DNA of 7,900 bases from Acidobacteria bacterium UBA6911 (GTDB taxonomy: Bacteria > Acidobacteriota > UBA6911), in contig DKBB01000248.1 in NCBI GenBank assembly GCA_002451015.1, positions 1 through 7,900 of the forward strand, read 5' to 3'. The notes below the pieces were generated by a model. The model was not told the origin of the DNA and ran no database searches. It saw only the letters and a list, made by a program, of their open reading frames with translations. The translations under genes were made by a program, and so were the position numbers. This document shows, one piece after another, positions 7,095 through 7,900 of this stretch (the first letter of the stretch is position 1; each line of letters starts with the position of its first letter).

Positions 7095-7868
7095 ATGTTT
7101 GAGTTGAAAAACCTGGCGAAATACAGGCGATACTTGCTCGGGGAGTCTAACCTGCTGATCGTGCGTGGTGGGATTGCTCCTGTAATCGTCGGCATGAATG
7201 ATTACAATTCACGCTACGGAATTGAATCGCCGCAAGAAGATTTGAAAAGTTCCATGGTTGAACTTCTGGCTGGAGCCGCTCTTTCTGCTGTGTCTCTTTC
7301 CGACAGGGAATCCTGGGGATGGTCTCTCACTTTCAAAGGAATGGGGAACGGATTTTTTGTGGGAGTCGAGCCGGAGGGCATGATCTGCCTTAGAATAGTG
7401 GACGCGGACGGCGAAAAAGCCTCCGGAATGATTCAGAGACAGAAAGCCGGTCTGCCTTTGACCCAAAGCCACATTACTCCCCGAACTCAAAGCCCCAGGG
7501 ATGCCGTGGAACAATATTTTGCTGAAGGGGTTCAGACAAAAGCCCGACTGGGGATAAGGGAAAATGGAGACAGCGTTCTTGTGCACTCACTTCCCGAGGG
7601 AAATTATGACGCCGTGAAGGACCTCGACACGAATGCGCTTTTTAGGTTCGTGGACCGTGTGATTGATAAGGAAAATGTGAAAGAAGCCGGGGAGGCGCTT
7701 ATTTTTTACGAGTGCCGGTGTTCGGAGGGAATGATAACCGGGATGGTCGAAAACATGAACGAGTCAGACAGGAACGAAATGTTCGGTGATCTGCAGCAGT
7801 TGGAAATCGAATGCCCAAGATGCGGCAGGAAATACACTGTAACGAGAATGGATCGGGAAATTCATTAA
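7095..7868 (+). CDS. hslO: Hsp33-family redox-regulated chaperone, compact and divergent
   Basis: This is a probable cytoplasmic holdase that binds unfolding proteins when oxidants release its zinc and form disulfides. The 257-residue product has the four-cysteine switch of Hsp33: ECRCS (Cys207, Cys209), 30 residues, then CPRCGRKY (Cys240, Cys243). The family pattern is CXC, 27-32 residues, CXXC. The N-terminal half matches the Hsp33 fold in order: KYRRYLLGESNLLIVRGG (9-26), ELLAGAALSAVSL (56-68), then WSLTFKGMGNGFFVGVEPEG (76-95), which sits where the family has its QxxGxGP-type strand. DAVEQYFAEGVQTKARLGI (136-154) corresponds to the YYFxxSEQ region. The usual length is about 290; the missing stretch is between about residues 100 and 135 and around 160-170, where the GGFLIQ-type motif is not seen. 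The ATG at 7095 follows GAAGAG with a five-base gap. An ATG at 7082 in another frame stops after six codons. A redox-inactive Hsp33 paralogue is possible, but all four cysteines are present. Confidence 0.8.
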   Translation: MFELKNLAKYRRYLLGESNLLIVRGGIAPVIVGMNDYNSRYGIESPQEDLKSSMVELLAGAALSAVSLSDRESWGWSLTFKGMGNGFFVGVEPEGMICLRIVDADGEKASGMIQRQKAGLPLTQSHITPRTQSPRDAVEQYFAEGVQTKARLGIRENGDSVLVHSLPEGNYDAVKDLDTNALFRFVDRVIDKENVKEAGEALIFYECRCSEGMITGMVENMNESDRNEMFGDLQQLEIECPRCGRKYTVTRMDREIH

Positions 7869-7900
7869 TCGGCGGGATCGTGCTGCCAGCCGGGGCAATG

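Noticed and set aside
1..7900. CRISPR array, insertion sequence or prophage attachment site
   Set aside because: I saw no regularly spaced direct repeats, no transposase-like frame with terminal repeats, no integrase and no complete tRNA gene.

Overview
The window looks like part of the chromosome of a Gram-negative bacterium with mid GC content. An outer membrane is implied because the largest gene encodes a secreted repeat protein leading into an outer-membrane barrel domain. No marker here fixes the genus. Coding density is high on the left (1-5269) and low on the right (5270-7094).

Left, minus strand: two genes form a tight unit read right to left. The upstream gene (5269 to 3377) encodes an NfrB-type membrane glycosyltransferase with a C-terminal MshEN/T2SSE_N module, a fold that in relatives senses cyclic di-GMP. 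Its TAA stop overlaps the first ATG of the second gene (TAATG). The second gene runs off the left edge and encodes a very long signal-peptide-bearing TPR protein of the NfrA type. In E. coli the same pair, in the same order, makes and exports a cyclic-di-GMP-controlled surface polysaccharide that phage N4 uses as a receptor. The likeliest role here is therefore a regulated exopolysaccharide synthase plus its periplasmic/outer-membrane export partner.

Middle: 5270-6083 is about 0.8 kb without a convincing gene. It is followed by an AT-rich gene on the plus strand (6084-6539) for an unrecognised 151-residue membrane protein. Then 6540-7094 is another gene-poor stretch holding a perfect 17-base palindrome next to a TATAAT box, and a GC-rich inverted repeat.

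Right, plus strand: 7095-7868 encodes a compact, divergent Hsp33-type redox chaperone with an intact CXC...CXXC zinc/redox switch.

Nothing here clearly amounts to an undescribed system. The points most worth a second look are the altered ligand-contact positions in the NfrB MshEN module, the unusual length of the NfrA partner, the AT-rich orphan membrane gene, and the operator-like palindrome upstream of the Hsp33 gene.
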